Assembly (NCBI RefSeq): GCF_900095225.1 | Contig: NZ_LT607429.1 | Span: 1 to 37,016 of the forward strand | Direction: 5' to 3' | Length of the DNA: 37,016 bases | Source of the DNA: Pseudomonas sp. UMAB-08 | GTDB taxonomy: Bacteria; Pseudomonadota; Gammaproteobacteria; Pseudomonadales; Pseudomonadaceae | Shown: positions 17,845 to 26,543 of the stretch, in pieces | How the letters are laid out: each line of letters starts with the position of its first letter | Numbering within the stretch: the stretch's first letter is position 1 | Position numbers and translations under genes: made by a program | Notes under the pieces: generated by a model | Databases searched by the model: none | Told to the model about the DNA's origin: nothing | Seen by the model: the letters and a program-made list of their open reading frames with translations, nothing else

Positions 17845-18516
17845 ATGCGTTTGAGAGCGGTTTTATTCGACATGGACGGCACGTTGCTCGATACCGCGCC
17901 GGATTTCATCGCGATCTGCCAGAGCATGCTTGCCGATCGCGGCCTGGCGTCGGTGTCGGACAAACTGATTCGCGATGAAATTTCCGGTGGTGCCCGGGCG
18001 ATGGTCGCGGCAACGTTCGCCCTGTCGCCGACGGAGCCTGAGTTCGAAGCGCTACGCCTGGAGTTTCTCGAGCGCTATCAGGTCAACTGTGCCGTTCACA
18101 GCACGCTGTTTGATGGCATGGCCGAGTTACTGGTCGATATTGAGAAAGCCAATCTGATCTGGGGCGTGGTTACCAACAAGCCCGTGCGCTTTGCCCAGCC
18201 GATCATGGAGCAACTTGGTTTGGCCGAGCGCTCGGCAATCCTGATCTGCCCGGACCACGTAACCCACAGCAAGCCGCACCCGGAGCCTTTGATCCTGGCG
18301 TGCAGCATGCTCAACCTGGACCCGGCCAGCGTGCTGTTCGTCGGCGATGATCTGCGAGACATCGAGTCTGGACGCGACGCCGGCACCAAAACCGCAGCCG
18401 TGCGTTATGGCTACATCCATCCCGACGACAACCCCGATCACTGGGGTGCCGATGTGGTGGTCGATCATCCACTGGACCTGCGCAAGGTGCTGAATAACGC
18501 ATTGTGTAGCTGCTGA
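17845..18516 (+). CDS. mupP: N-acetylmuramic acid 6-phosphate phosphatase MupP (HAD family)
   Basis: This 223-residue HAD-superfamily phosphatase has motif I FDMDGTLLDT (Asp9, Asp11), motif II GVVTNKP, and motifs III/IV in HSKPHPEPL and VLFVGDDLRDIESGRDAG. HAD proteins of this type were once called phosphoglycolate phosphatase. The Pseudomonas protein directly after ubiG is MupP, which dephosphorylates MurNAc-6-phosphate in the peptidoglycan recycling route that affects fosfomycin tolerance. That specific function is assigned by position and family, not by a diagnostic residue. Confidence 0.87.
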   Translation: MRLRAVLFDMDGTLLDTAPDFIAICQSMLADRGLASVSDKLIRDEISGGARAMVAATFALSPTEPEFEALRLEFLERYQVNCAVHSTLFDGMAELLVDIEKANLIWGVVTNKPVRFAQPIMEQLGLAERSAILICPDHVTHSKPHPEPLILACSMLNLDPASVLFVGDDLRDIESGRDAGTKTAAVRYGYIHPDDNPDHWGADVVVDHPLDLRKVLNNALCSC

Positions 18517-18586
18517 AGAATAGACTGATCTGCTTCTGGCCACAGGCCGCAGGAGACGGGTGCCTTTTTAATTATTGAGGTTTTTC

Positions 18587-19327
18587 ATGTTTGATTATTC
18601 CGCTCGTCCCGAACTGCTCAAGGATCGGGTGATTCTGGTCACTGGCGCTGGCCGTGGCATTGGTGCAGCTGCCGCCAAGGCCTTCGCTGCGCATGGCGCG
18701 ACCGTGTTGCTGCTGGGCAAGACCGAAGCCAATCTGACTCAGGTCTATGACGAGATCGAAGCCGCGGGCTACCCTCAGCCAGCCGTGATCCCCTTCAATC
18801 TGGAAACCGCCCTGCCGCACCAGTACGACGAACTGGCCGCGATGATCGAGACCGAATTCGGCCACTTGGACGGTTTGCTGCATAACGCGTCGATCATTGG
18901 CCCGCGCACGCCGACCGAGCAGTTGTCCGGCGAGAACTTCATGCGCGTGATGCACGTCAACGTCAACGCGATGTTCATGCTCACCAGCACCTTGCTGCCA
19001 CTGCTCAAGCTGTCCCAGGACGCCTCGGTGGTGTTCACCTCCAGCAGTGTCGGGCGCAAGGGTCGTGCCTATTGGGGTGCTTACGGGGTGTCCAAGTTCG
19101 CCACTGAAGGCTTTATGCAGAGCCTCGCCGACGAACTGGAAACGATCTCTTCGGTGCGCGCCAACAGCATTAACCCAGGCGCCACACGCACCAGCATGCG
19201 TGCGCAGGCTTACCCAGGTGAAAACCCACTGAACAACGCGACGCCCGAAGAGATCATGCCCCTCTACCTGTACTTGATGGGCCCCGACAGCACCGGCATC
19301 AACGGCCAGGCTTTCGACGCGCAGTGA
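18587..19327 (+). CDS. yciK: YciK family short-chain oxidoreductase
   Basis: This 246-residue short-chain dehydrogenase/reductase has the NAD(P)-binding motif VTGAGRGIGAAAAKAFA, the central NNAG-like HNASIIGP, and the catalytic Ser-Tyr-Lys set in TSSSVGRKGRAYWGAYGVSK. It ends with a typical NPGATRTSMRA. The physiological substrate of YciK is unknown. The start is the ATG at 18587, preceded by GAGG, rather than the in-frame TTG 12 bases upstream. It is the last gene of the plus-strand cluster, 70 bases after mupP. Confidence 0.92.
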   Translation: MFDYSARPELLKDRVILVTGAGRGIGAAAAKAFAAHGATVLLLGKTEANLTQVYDEIEAAGYPQPAVIPFNLETALPHQYDELAAMIETEFGHLDGLLHNASIIGPRTPTEQLSGENFMRVMHVNVNAMFMLTSTLLPLLKLSQDASVVFTSSSVGRKGRAYWGAYGVSKFATEGFMQSLADELETISSVRANSINPGATRTSMRAQAYPGENPLNNATPEEIMPLYLYLMGPDSTGINGQAFDAQ

Positions 19328-19377
19328 GAGCTATTGCGCTGTAGCACAGCAACCCCCATCAAGGCGCCGGGCTTAAA

Positions 19378-19407
19378 ATTGAGGTGACATAATATTGTCA
19401 CCTCAAT
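19378..19407. repeat. Perfect 12-bp inverted repeat downstream of yciK
   Basis: ATTGAGGTGACA (19378-19389) and TGTCACCTCAAT (19396-19407) are exact reverse complements around a 6-base AT loop. There is no T-tract on the plus side, so termination would be unusual. The symmetry and AT-rich centre also suit an operator for a dimeric regulator. It is 180 bases before the diguanylate cyclase start. Confidence 0.6.
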
Positions 19408-19411
19408 GAAC

Positions 19412-19432
19412 TTGGTGGCCGAAGGCTACCAA
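19412..19432 (+). repeat. Second hairpin in the yciK-diguanylate cyclase gap
   Basis: TTGGTGGCC, GAA and GGCTACCAA form a 9-bp stem with one G-U pair and a 3-base loop, 5 bases after the perfect palindrome. No T-tract follows. It may form an RNA structure with the first repeat. Confidence 0.45.
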
Positions 19433-19586
19433 ACGAGTCAATGAACCGCCTACCCCGCGACACCTCCCCGCCTTATAGTTCCCTAACTCACTGAATATCA
19501 ATGAATTTAATTAAATGAACTGTTTGGCACGACTTTCGCTCTAAAACACCAGCTAAGACTGCGTTATGTGTTTTAGGAGTAAAAAC

Positions 19587-20513
19587 ATGAATTCTTCTAC
19601 CCAGACCAACGCAATTGATTTCGATAGCGCTAAATTGCAACGACTGGGATTTGGCCAATTGCAAAACGCCGCCCAGCGGCCTGTCGATGTGGCGCAATTG
19701 CGCCACCAGCTTGGCCTGCAATTACAGACCAGCCTTGAACCTGAAAGAATCCTGACGATTTTTTTTCGCGGCATTCAGCGAATGATTCCACTCACGGCGC
19801 TGAGTTACGAACACCGCGCCAGCGACCTGCACCTGAAAGTGGGCGAGGGTGGGCATCATCGTGTCAGTTACAGCTTGAGCAATGAAGGCGAACACCTGGG
19901 CGAGCTGGTCTTTCAGCGTAACCAGCGTTTTTCCGAACACGAATTGAGCCAGCTTGAGTCTTTGTTGCCTTGCCTGTTGTTCCCTCTGCGAAACGCCCTG
20001 CTCTATCGCGAGGCGACACAGAGTGCCCTGCGCGACCCGTTGACCTGTACCGGCAACCGAATCGCCATGGATCAAACCCTGTCTCGGGAAATCGAAGTAG
20101 CCCACCGTCATAAACACCCACTGTCCTTGCTGATGCTCGATATCGACCACTTCAAGCGGGTCAATGACGATTATGGCCATAGCACGGGCGATGAAGTGCT
20201 CAAAGCCGTCGCAAATTCCATCAAGGCCCAACTGCGCAATATCGATATGGTGTTTCGTTTTGGGGGTGAGGAGTTCTTGATAGTGCTCTCGAACACCGGG
20301 CGTGAAGCCGCTGCGATGATCGGCGAGCGCCTGCGTCTGGCGGCGAGCCATCTGACCTATCCAATGCTGGATCACCCGATTGAACTGAGCGTCAGCCTGG
20401 GCTGCGCCACCCTGTTGCCGGCCGAGTCGGCCGAAAGTGTTCTGCGCCGCGCAGACAGCGCGCTGTACGTAGCGAAACGTCAGGGGCGCAACCGTCTGGC
20501 GATGGCGGGCTAA
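19587..20513 (+). CDS. GAF-like/GGDEF diguanylate cyclase
   Basis: This 308-residue cytosolic protein has no membrane segment. Residues about 35-145 look like a divergent GAF-type sensor domain. The C-terminal half is a GGDEF domain with LLMLDIDHFKRVND (metal-binding Asp185) and the active-site motif GGEEF (226-230). An intact RxxD inhibition site (RNID, 217-220) sits five residues before it, so it should make c-di-GMP and be feedback-inhibited. The ATG at 19587 is chosen because AGGAG lies 8 bases upstream. By context it resembles the P. aeruginosa cyclase PA3177, though that equivalence is from memory. Confidence 0.9.
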   Translation: MNSSTQTNAIDFDSAKLQRLGFGQLQNAAQRPVDVAQLRHQLGLQLQTSLEPERILTIFFRGIQRMIPLTALSYEHRASDLHLKVGEGGHHRVSYSLSNEGEHLGELVFQRNQRFSEHELSQLESLLPCLLFPLRNALLYREATQSALRDPLTCTGNRIAMDQTLSREIEVAHRHKHPLSLLMLDIDHFKRVNDDYGHSTGDEVLKAVANSIKAQLRNIDMVFRFGGEEFLIVLSNTGREAAAMIGERLRLAASHLTYPMLDHPIELSVSLGCATLLPAESAESVLRRADSALYVAKRQGRNRLAMAG

Positions 20514-20566
20514 GCTCGACTAGCTCGATTTGCCAAGCCTGCCCGTCACTCAGTTTTCGACCACTA

Positions 20567-21343
20567 TCACGCACTCACGCGTTCACGCGATTGCGTTGCC
20601 TGCTCCAGCTGCATGCAGCGCTCCAGAAACAGGTACATGTAGTCGTAACTTTTGGTGACCGCCTGGCGCAGCTCAGTCTGCAATTGAACACTGGGGTTGT
20701 TACCGGCCAGCGTGCAGATGATTTCCAATGCCTCCCAAGGATGCGAGTCGTCGTATTGAGCGTGCATTTTCAGCCACTTCATGGCGCGCTTACGCTGATC
20801 TTCCGGGAAAGCATCGGCATATACACCGTTTGAGCAGACAAGTGCCGACCATTCACCGGTGGCGCCTTCAATGGCATAGTTAGTGGCCGCAATGGCGACG
20901 ATCAGCGAGTCCGACGAACTGGAATGCCAACACCAATGGCTCAGGGCGTGCAATTCAGGTGGAACTTGCTGGGCCTGCAACTCTTCCAGGCTGACACCAT
21001 GGGCCAGGCTCCAGTTAACCCAATAGTCGGCATGATTGAGCTCCACGCGAATATTGCGCATTAACCAACGACGCGCCATGTCTTCACCCGGATGGCGGGC
21101 GAAGCGGGTTTTTGTAAGGTTCTGCGCCATATACAGGGCGAACTGTTCAACCACCGGCCAGCCGCCGATCAGGTACTGCCGCATGGTTTTCGAATTCAGG
21201 CGGCCATCGCGCATCCGCTGATACAACTCATGTTCAACCACTCGACGCTTGGCTTCGCTGCACTCTTGAATCAGCTGCTGTGCCCACGCCGGATAACTGG
21301 TTGCATCCATGAGCGGACCGGTTCTGCAGAAAGTATCGATCAC
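20567..21343 (-). CDS. undA: UndA-like di-iron fatty-acid decarboxylase (1-undecene forming)
   Basis: This 258-residue helical protein belongs to the TenA/PqqC-like, heme-oxygenase-like di-iron oxidase group. The best start is GTG 21343, with AAGGAGG 8 bases upstream. With it, candidate iron ligands are Glu101 and His104 (RVELNHADYW), Glu159 (NYAIEG), and His194, Asp198 and His201 (MHAQYDDSH). As I recall them, these are the ligand numbers of P. fluorescens UndA, which cleaves medium-chain fatty acids to terminal alkenes such as 1-undecene. Databases often label such proteins TenA-family regulators, which is misleading. It lies 53 bases downstream of rbdA on the same strand and is convergent with the diguanylate cyclase gene. 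Confidence 0.82.
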   Translation of the reverse strand: MIDTFCRTGPLMDATSYPAWAQQLIQECSEAKRRVVEHELYQRMRDGRLNSKTMRQYLIGGWPVVEQFALYMAQNLTKTRFARHPGEDMARRWLMRNIRVELNHADYWVNWSLAHGVSLEELQAQQVPPELHALSHWCWHSSSSDSLIVAIAATNYAIEGATGEWSALVCSNGVYADAFPEDQRKRAMKWLKMHAQYDDSHPWEALEIICTLAGNNPSVQLQTELRQAVTKSYDYMYLFLERCMQLEQATQSRERVSA

Positions 21344-21396
21344 TGTTTTGGCCTCCTTTTTTTGTAGTGTCATTGTTCGGGGTCGCACACTGCGCT

Positions 21397-23862
21397 TTAG
21401 CGGAATGTTCCTGGCACCCTGAACAACAAAGGTGCAGGGCGAACCGGCCGGGTATACAGACTTTCACAGGTAAACACTTGCGGACGCTGGATAATGTAGC
21501 CCTGCGCGAAATCGACGCCGATCTCAAGCAGTGCCTGTTCAATCTCCGGGGTTTCAACAAACTCAGCGATGGTCCGCTTCCCCATCACATGCCCGATATG
21601 GTTGATCACTTCGACCATGGCGCGATTGATAGGATCATCCAGCATGTCTTTGACAAAACTGCCATCGATCTTCAAAAAGTCTACCGGCAGATGTTTGAGG
21701 TAGGCGAACGATGACATCCCGGCACAAAAGTCATCCAGAGAGAACAGACACCCCAAGCCTTTTAGCTCATTAATAAAACGGATCGCACTGCCCAGGTTTG
21801 AAATGGCACTGGTTTCAGTGATCTCAAAACAAATCAGGTCGGGCGGTATTTGGTACGTATCGAATTGCTCTTTCAGGTACTCCAGAAAGGCATCATCGCC
21901 AATACTGGTCCCCGACAGGTTGATCGCGCACATGGCCATAGGCCCGCTGTGCTTTGCCTCGCGCAGACACTGAGCGATGACCTTGAATACATTCTGCACC
22001 ACCCAGCGATCCAGCGTGGTCATCAGGCCATAGCGCTCGGCAGCAGGAATAAAGCTGTCTGGCAGAATCATCTGACCCGTTTCATCGCGCAGTCGCAGGA
22101 GAACTTCGATGTGCCCTCCAGCATGCTCACTGACATTCCCGAGGTCGGCGATTTCCTGGGAGTACAGGCAGAACCGATTTTCTTCGAGAGCCATGTGCAG
22201 TCGCTGAACCCAGGCCATTTCGCCGAAGCGCATGGACAGCTCAGAGTCGTCTGCGTGGTAGACCTGCACCCGGTTGCGACCCTTCTCTTTGGCCATGTAA
22301 CACGCCATATCAGCCGTGCGCAGTGAGGCCTCAAGGGTCGTCGGCACATGGGCTATATGCACCAGCCCGATACTGATGGTGGTGACGAAAGGCCGACCTT
22401 TCCAGACAAAATGCAGGCTTTGCACGGTTTCACGAAGGCTTTCGGCGATGATTTCCGCCGTTTCCGGCGGGCAGTTTTCCAGAAGGATGCCGAACTCATC
22501 ACCGCCCAGGCGCGCCAGGGTGTCGCCTTCGCGCAGGCCCTGTTGCAGCAAGGTACAAATGTGCCGCAGCAACTCATCCCCCGCCGCGTGACCACTGGTG
22601 TCGTTGACCAGCTTGAATTGGTCCAGATCGAGAAACAACAGTGAATGGCGACCGGCCTGACGTGCCAGATTATTGAGGGCCTGCTCCAGCCGATATTCAA
22701 ACTCGCGCCGGTTGGCCAGCCCGGTCAATGCATCGTGGGTCGCCTGCCAGGACAGATTGGCGATGTATTGCTGCTCTTGGGTCATGTCATGCAGGACCAG
22801 CACCGCACCGCTGACCTTGCCGTCGGACTGGATCGGCGAACCCACCAGCGCTACTGACACCGTGGTGCCGTCCAGACGCTGAATAGACCGCGAATGTTCG
22901 CTGGCGCCGCTCAGCTTGCCACCCAGGATGTGCTCTATCAGGGTGAAACTGTCTTTCTGGTCGTTCTCGTCCAGCAGATTGAACAGCGCAGCCAGCGGCA
23001 AACCGCTGGCCTGCGCGGTCTTCCAATGGGTCAGATGCTCAGCGGCCGGGTTCATGTAAGTGATCGAACCCTCGACATCGGTGGTGATCACCCCGTCGCC
23101 GATGGACTCCAGCGTGATTTGCGCCCGCTCTTTTTCCAGTTGCAACGCGCTGGCGAAAGCGTGCCGCTGCGTGAGCAATTTATGTGTGCGCAACAGCGCC
23201 AGAAGAATCAGCACCACTGCCGTTACCAAATTGGTGATCAGCAACAGGCGCAGAATGAACCGTGAACCCTCCCCCAACGCATCGCTGAAGGCTTTGGCCG
23301 CGGGTGTCACACCCTCGTTGATCGCATTGATCTGAGACTTCCAGCCACGCACATCATCGTTGGTCGCACTGCCCAGGCTGATACGGGTGTGCATTTGTTG
23401 GGCAACGGCATCAAGTTGTACCAGATAGCCGTCTCCGACTTTCCACAGCTCAATGGCTTTTTCCATGTAGCTGAAATGACGAAAATTCAAATACAGCCAG
23501 ATAATACTCGGGACATCATCCGGGTGGTTTCCACCTTGCAGGATGCCTATACGAGCTGCTCCGATCTCAGGGATCGACCCGTCGAGCGCGACCCGTAGAT
23601 CATGGCTACCCTGCGGAATGGCAATGGCTTGCTTGTACTTCTGATAATGCTGCTCATCCCGACTGTTGGCGTACAGGTTGAGGTAGTAGATGGCATCCTT
23701 TTGCCCTTTGGACCACATGCTCTCGCCCGCGACATACCCGCGAACGGCGGACAGCACATACAAGCTCACGCACCCCAGAAGCGTCTGGAACAGCACGACG
23801 GCTATAAATGGCCAAACAATTCCCAACAGACGGGGCCTCTCCAGAATCCGCTTTTCTTTCAT
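21397..23862 (-). CDS. rbdA: RbdA-like membrane PAS-GGDEF-EAL c-di-GMP protein
   Basis: This 821-residue inner-membrane protein has two membrane segments (about 12-40 and 203-224) around a periplasmic sensor region. A PAS domain (about 245-360), a GGDEF domain and an EAL domain follow. GGDEF is intact (453-457), with an RxxD site at 444-447. The EAL motif reads EVL (586-588), but the other catalytic positions are present: Asn648, Glu680, Asp710-Asp711, Lys731, Glu767 and Gln787. Phosphodiesterase activity is therefore expected. The domain order, and the ABC/DsbA/TrhO/BolA genes beside it, match P. aeruginosa RbdA (PA0861), which promotes biofilm dispersal. The ATG at 23862 follows AAGGGA; the longer open frame upstream lacks any domain. 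Confidence 0.83.
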   Translation of the reverse strand: MKEKRILERPRLLGIVWPFIAVVLFQTLLGCVSLYVLSAVRGYVAGESMWSKGQKDAIYYLNLYANSRDEQHYQKYKQAIAIPQGSHDLRVALDGSIPEIGAARIGILQGGNHPDDVPSIIWLYLNFRHFSYMEKAIELWKVGDGYLVQLDAVAQQMHTRISLGSATNDDVRGWKSQINAINEGVTPAAKAFSDALGEGSRFILRLLLITNLVTAVVLILLALLRTHKLLTQRHAFASALQLEKERAQITLESIGDGVITTDVEGSITYMNPAAEHLTHWKTAQASGLPLAALFNLLDENDQKDSFTLIEHILGGKLSGASEHSRSIQRLDGTTVSVALVGSPIQSDGKVSGAVLVLHDMTQEQQYIANLSWQATHDALTGLANRREFEYRLEQALNNLARQAGRHSLLFLDLDQFKLVNDTSGHAAGDELLRHICTLLQQGLREGDTLARLGGDEFGILLENCPPETAEIIAESLRETVQSLHFVWKGRPFVTTISIGLVHIAHVPTTLEASLRTADMACYMAKEKGRNRVQVYHADDSELSMRFGEMAWVQRLHMALEENRFCLYSQEIADLGNVSEHAGGHIEVLLRLRDETGQMILPDSFIPAAERYGLMTTLDRWVVQNVFKVIAQCLREAKHSGPMAMCAINLSGTSIGDDAFLEYLKEQFDTYQIPPDLICFEITETSAISNLGSAIRFINELKGLGCLFSLDDFCAGMSSFAYLKHLPVDFLKIDGSFVKDMLDDPINRAMVEVINHIGHVMGKRTIAEFVETPEIEQALLEIGVDFAQGYIIQRPQVFTCESLYTRPVRPAPLLFRVPGTFR

Positions 23863-24094
23863 GGTATCCCTTACATAAGCGTTTCTGATACTCACCCTGC
23901 AGCTTGAGTGATAGTCCTGAACAGAGCCTAGGCTAAAACCGAACAAGAAGGCAGACCATTTTCTCAAATTTGAGACGCGATACCGCCTGGCGGAGTCCTT
24001 TGGTTGGCGGCCTATGCAGGAGATTGAGGACTTATAAGAAATTCGTAGCGCTAGATTTATGCATAACCGGATCTTCGGCAAGACCGTCTGGTGA

Positions 24095-25912
24095 TTATAT
24101 TTGCTGCAAATGACCGTACAGCTTTGCGTACAGGCCACCCTCGGCGATCAATTGGTGGTGGTCGCCCTCTTCGGCAACCCGTCCGCCATCGAATACCAGG
24201 ACCCGATCTGCCTGTTTCACCGCTGACAGGCGGTGGGCAATGATCAGGGTTGTCCGGCCGCTGAGGAAGCGCGCCAAGGCTTGGTGCAGGTTGTATTCCG
24301 TCGCGGCGTCGAGTGCCGAGGTGGCTTCGTCGAGAATCACCACTTTGGGATCGGCCAGGACCATGCGCGCAATCGCCAGCCGCTGACGCTGACCACCGGA
24401 CAAGCGCACGCCAGAACGCCCGACGATGCTGTCCAGTCCCTGCGGCAGGGCGCCGATGGTGTCGTCGAGCTGGGCGATTTCCAGCGCGTGCCAGCAGGCT
24501 TCATCGGTGCGCTCACGGCCCATGGTCAGGTTGGCGCGTACCGTGTCGTTGAACAATGCCGGATGCTGGAGCACCACCGCGACGTGTTCGCGCACAGTTT
24601 CCAGACCGATCTCCTGCTGGCTTGCGCCGCCAAACCGGATGCTGCCCGCTTGAGGCGTGTACAGCCCCAGCAGCAATTGGACCAAGGTGCTTTTACCACC
24701 CCCACTGGCGCCTACAATCGCAACCTTCTCTCCTGGGGCGACCGACAGGTTCAATTGATCCAGCACCAACTCTTCGCCATACCCAAAACTCAGGCCACGC
24801 ACCTCGATATCGACGGTTTCCCGACCGGTAAACGGGTCTGTACCGCCGGGGTATTGCGGCTCATCGGCGCGCGCCAGCAGCTCGTTGATGCGGGTCAACG
24901 CCCCGCCTGCCGCGTAGTAGGCGTATTGCAGATTGAGCAGTTGTTCCACCGGACCGATCATGAACCACAGGTAGCTGAACACCGCGAGCATCTGGCCGAT
25001 GGACAGGTCGGAAAACAATACCGTGAGCATTGCCGCCGCGCGGAAGATATCGATGCCGAACTGGAACAACAGCCCACTGGCCCGGCTTGAAGCGTCGCTT
25101 TTCCATTGGGAGGCGATGGCGTAGTTGCGAACCTCTTGCGCCCGCACCCCCAGGCGTCCTAGAAAAAAGCCCTGGCGATTACCGGCACGCACTTCCTGAA
25201 TCGCATCCAGGGTTTCGGTCAGCGCTTGGGTGAAGCGAGAGGTGCTGTCGTTCTCGAGCTTTTTCAGGTGCTTGACCCGCTTGCCCAACTGCACCGTGGC
25301 GTAAATCACCAATGGGTTGAACAGCAGAATCAGCAGCGCCAACTGCCAATGCATCCACACCAGAATGGCAGCGGTGCCGGTCAGGGTCAGCATGGCGACG
25401 AGGAAGCGGCTAAGGGTTTCGCCGACGAATTTGTCCAGGGTGTCGAGATCGGTCACCAAATGCGTGGTGACCGTACCGCTGCCCAGGCTTTCATACTCGC
25501 TGAGGGAAATGCGTTTGAGGCGCTCGATCAGACGAATCCGGATGCGGTAGACGATGTCCTTGGCCAGTCGGGCGAACAGGCGCGCCTGCAGCACGTTGAA
25601 CACCAGCGCCCCCAGACGCAGGGCAAACGTCACCAGCAACATCAGGCCAATGTAGCCTACGGCCTTTTGCAGGCTGTCAGGCAGCAGATGGTTCATGAAC
25701 TTAAGCGCTGAATCGCCGTGCCCGAGCAGCACTTCATCGACCAGCAAGGGCAGGAGCAACGGGATCGGCACACTGCACAAGGTCGCCAGCACAGCCACGC
25801 CGTTGGCGATCCACAGGGCCTTTTTATGATGAAGTGCCAGGCGGCGAATTTCGGCCCAGCTTAGTCGATCGATACGAGGTGCAGCTTCAGGGCGGCTCGG
25901 TTGCTCATGCAC
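24095..25912 (-). CDS. ABC exporter, fused permease and ATPase
   Basis: This 605-residue half-transporter has an N-terminal ABC-B type membrane domain with about six helices (residues about 30-330) and a C-terminal ATPase. Walker A is GASGGGKST (401-409), the signature is LSGGQRQR, Walker B is VVILDEATSALD, and the H-loop is IIAHRLS. It should work as a homodimer exporting an unknown, probably lipid-like or drug-like, substrate. A GTG start overlaps the end of the DsbA-like gene by 8 bases, with GGAG about 10 bases upstream, so it is the third gene of a trhO-dsbA-ABC operon. Confidence 0.9.
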   Translation of the reverse strand: MHEQPSRPEAAPRIDRLSWAEIRRLALHHKKALWIANGVAVLATLCSVPIPLLLPLLVDEVLLGHGDSALKFMNHLLPDSLQKAVGYIGLMLLVTFALRLGALVFNVLQARLFARLAKDIVYRIRIRLIERLKRISLSEYESLGSGTVTTHLVTDLDTLDKFVGETLSRFLVAMLTLTGTAAILVWMHWQLALLILLFNPLVIYATVQLGKRVKHLKKLENDSTSRFTQALTETLDAIQEVRAGNRQGFFLGRLGVRAQEVRNYAIASQWKSDASSRASGLLFQFGIDIFRAAAMLTVLFSDLSIGQMLAVFSYLWFMIGPVEQLLNLQYAYYAAGGALTRINELLARADEPQYPGGTDPFTGRETVDIEVRGLSFGYGEELVLDQLNLSVAPGEKVAIVGASGGGKSTLVQLLLGLYTPQAGSIRFGGASQQEIGLETVREHVAVVLQHPALFNDTVRANLTMGRERTDEACWHALEIAQLDDTIGALPQGLDSIVGRSGVRLSGGQRQRLAIARMVLADPKVVILDEATSALDAATEYNLHQALARFLSGRTTLIIAHRLSAVKQADRVLVFDGGRVAEEGDHHQLIAEGGLYAKLYGHLQQI

Positions 25913-26540
25913 AGGCAGCGCGCTCCAGCCAACGGCCGAGCAACGGAGCTAATTGGTCGAGAGGTTGATAACCGTTGGTCAGTAACGCCAACTGACCGTT
26001 GCGTTCGGCGAGCAATGTCGGGAAGCCGGCGATGCCCAGATCCTGTACCCAGGTAAAGTCCGCTGCCGTGGCAGCACGCTGTTCAGGACTGTCGAATGCC
26101 TCGGCAAATTCGATTCGGGGCAAACCGGCCTGTTCCGCCAGCTCTACCAGAACCGAGGCACGGGTCACATCGCGGCCTTCGACGTAGAACGCCTGCTGAA
26201 TCAATTTGACCAGCGTCCAGGCGCTCTCCGGATCGAGGTCTCGCGCCGCGACCAGTGCGCGGCAAGCCGGCTCGGTGTCGTAAACGAAACCGTCCGGCAG
26301 CGCGCCCTCAAAACGAAAAGGCTGACCAGTGGTGTTCGCCACCGCTTGCCAGTGTTCGAGGATATAGCGCTGCGTGGTGGGCTCCAGCGCCGCACCACTG
26401 CCCGTGCGCAACCCGCCCGCCACCAGATGCAATGCAACGCCCGCCGCCTTCGCCTGTTGCACCAGGGCCTCGGCCACCGGAGCAAAGCCCCAGCACCATG
26501 AGCACATAGGGTCCATCACGTAGAGCAGGCGGGCTTGCAT
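25905..26540 (-). CDS. DsbA family (FrnE-like) thioredoxin-fold protein
   Basis: This 211-residue protein has a CSWC motif (Cys13 to Cys16) at the end of the first strand and the cis-proline loop GIAGFPTLL near residue 178. The long helical insertion of DsbA-type proteins lies between them. There is no signal peptide, so it is cytosolic, unlike classical DsbA. Relatives are FrnE and 2-hydroxychromene-2-carboxylate isomerase-type proteins. It probably catalyses thiol-disulfide exchange; the partner is unknown. It begins 3 bases after trhO and overlaps the ABC exporter gene. Confidence 0.85.
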   Translation of the reverse strand: MQARLLYVMDPMCSWCWGFAPVAEALVQQAKAAGVALHLVAGGLRTGSGAALEPTTQRYILEHWQAVANTTGQPFRFEGALPDGFVYDTEPACRALVAARDLDPESAWTLVKLIQQAFYVEGRDVTRASVLVELAEQAGLPRIEFAEAFDSPEQRAATAADFTWVQDLGIAGFPTLLAERNGQLALLTNGYQPLDQLAPLLGRWLERAACA

Positions 26541-26543
26541 GTC

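Noticed and set aside
19378..19407. Calling the 12-bp palindrome a rho-independent terminator of yciK
   Set aside because: No T-tract follows on either strand, and the centre is AT-rich rather than a tight loop.
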